A DNA stretch of 64,000 nt. Origin: Thermoclostridium caenicola. GTDB lineage: Bacteria > Bacillota > Clostridia > DSM-8532. This document shows, in pieces, positions 63,731-64,000 of the stretch (position 1 is its first letter; each line of letters opens with the position of its first letter). A program made the translations under genes and the position numbers. The stretch spans positions 1-64,000 of the forward strand of contig NZ_FQZP01000004.1 of the NCBI RefSeq assembly GCF_900142095.1, in the 5' to 3' direction. The notes beneath the pieces were generated by a model. That model saw nothing but the letters and a program-made list of their open reading frames with translations. It was not told the origin of the DNA and did not search any database.

Positions 63731-64000
63731 TGGGAAAAACCCTCTTCGGCAAGGTCCTGGTCATATTTGTGGCGGTGCTTGTTGTCTGCTTTTCGGTTAC
63801 CGCCGTCCTGCTGGGCATTGGCCTGAAAAACATGTCGGCCGATCAGAAAGCGGAGCAGCTCCTGATAGTGGGAGAAAAGACCGAGCAGGCCCTGGATTAC
63901 TTTCTCAGGCAGATGAACGGTTTTACCGACGCAAAGCTTTTCACCAACTATCTGGAGTCCCTTGCGGAGAACTCGGGTTCCGCCATCTGGGTGGCCAGGA
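63730..64000 (+). CDS. Sensor histidine kinase, N-terminal part (cut by window edge)
   Basis: The first 90 codons of a gene whose ATG (63730) overlaps the regulator stop. A hydrophobic helix (about 7-30, LVIFVAVLVVCFSVTAVLL) is followed by an extracytoplasmic domain start with Glu/Gln/Lys-rich helix (DQKAEQLLIVGEKTEQALDYFL). The kinase core lies outside the window. The pairing with the OmpR-type regulator gives the assignment. Confidence 0.85.
   Translation, partial: MGKTLFGKVLVIFVAVLVVCFSVTAVLLGIGLKNMSADQKAEQLLIVGEKTEQALDYFLRQMNGFTDAKLFTNYLESLAENSGSAIWVAR

Overview
The window looks like a chromosomal segment of a Gram-positive, spore-forming, probably anaerobic member of the Clostridia (Bacillota). 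The evidence is spore genes (spmA-spmB, a dacF-type carboxypeptidase after deoB-pdp, a YabE-like G5/3D protein, a clostridial AbrB with a CxxC tail), the redox repressor Rex, a GTP-type PEP carboxykinase, strong AGGAGG-type ribosome binding sites and TTGACA/TATAAT promoters. By eye the DNA is fairly GC-rich for a clostridium. Genus and species cannot be assigned from the sequence alone. No rRNA, tRNA, CRISPR array or prophage was seen. The only clear mobile gene is an ISL3-type transposase cut by the left edge.

Layout. 1-0.6 kb: transposase fragment and IS border. 0.6-3.7 kb: three-gene ABC-2 exporter. 3.8-10.5 kb: zinc-ribbon membrane protein and a 1476-residue secreted phosphodiester glycosidase/metallophosphoesterase fusion. 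10.7-16.1 kb: a small membrane protein, ferredoxin-fused aldo/keto reductase, membrane aminopropyltransferase-like protein, and type I pullulanase. 16.3-24.6 kb: a histidine operon hisZ-G-D-C-B-purC-H-A-F driven by a near-consensus promoter with a palindrome at the expected start site; purC is inserted in it, and hisI/hisE are absent. 24.7-29.1 kb: rex with a likely self-operator, pckG, and a MATE exporter. 29.3-36.3 kb: divergent ispF-like gene, metG-tatD-(coiled-coil protein)-yabE-ksgA, a conserved Firmicute neighbourhood in which rnmV is missing and dispersed GTCATTGCGAG repeats occupy the yabE-ksgA gap. 36.5-41.7 kb: a PEPK-linker protein, deoC, purA, and a short glucan phosphorylase. 41.7-43.2 kb: a rearrangement scar with two genes truncated head-to-head. 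43.3-47.2 kb: EF-hand-loop protein, family 4 uracil-DNA glycosylase, cysteine desulfurase-like protein, phosphoesterase. 47.2-51.5 kb: deoB-pdp-dacF. 51.6-54.9 kb: leftward operon of SDR, Cys-rich protein, GNAT and lipoprotein amidase. 55.2-56.4 kb: an alpha-oxoamine synthase close to bacterial serine palmitoyltransferases, divergent from the SDR. 56.6-64 kb: abrB, spmAB, a SsuABC/ThiXYZ-like ABC importer, an NCS2 purine permease, and an OmpR-type two-component pair cut by the right edge.

Functional links. Histidine and purine synthesis meet at AICAR (purC inside the his operon, purA nearby). deoC, deoB and pdp form a nucleoside/deoxyribose salvage set. Pullulanase and glucan phosphorylase suggest alpha-glucan turnover. 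dacF, amidase, yabE and spmAB point to cell-wall and spore-cortex work. The most unusual items are the serine-palmitoyltransferase-like/SDR pair, the IspF homologue with altered active-site residues, the structured yabE leader, the dispersed palindromic repeats, and the head-to-head truncation scar. No wholly new multi-gene system can be asserted from sequence alone.
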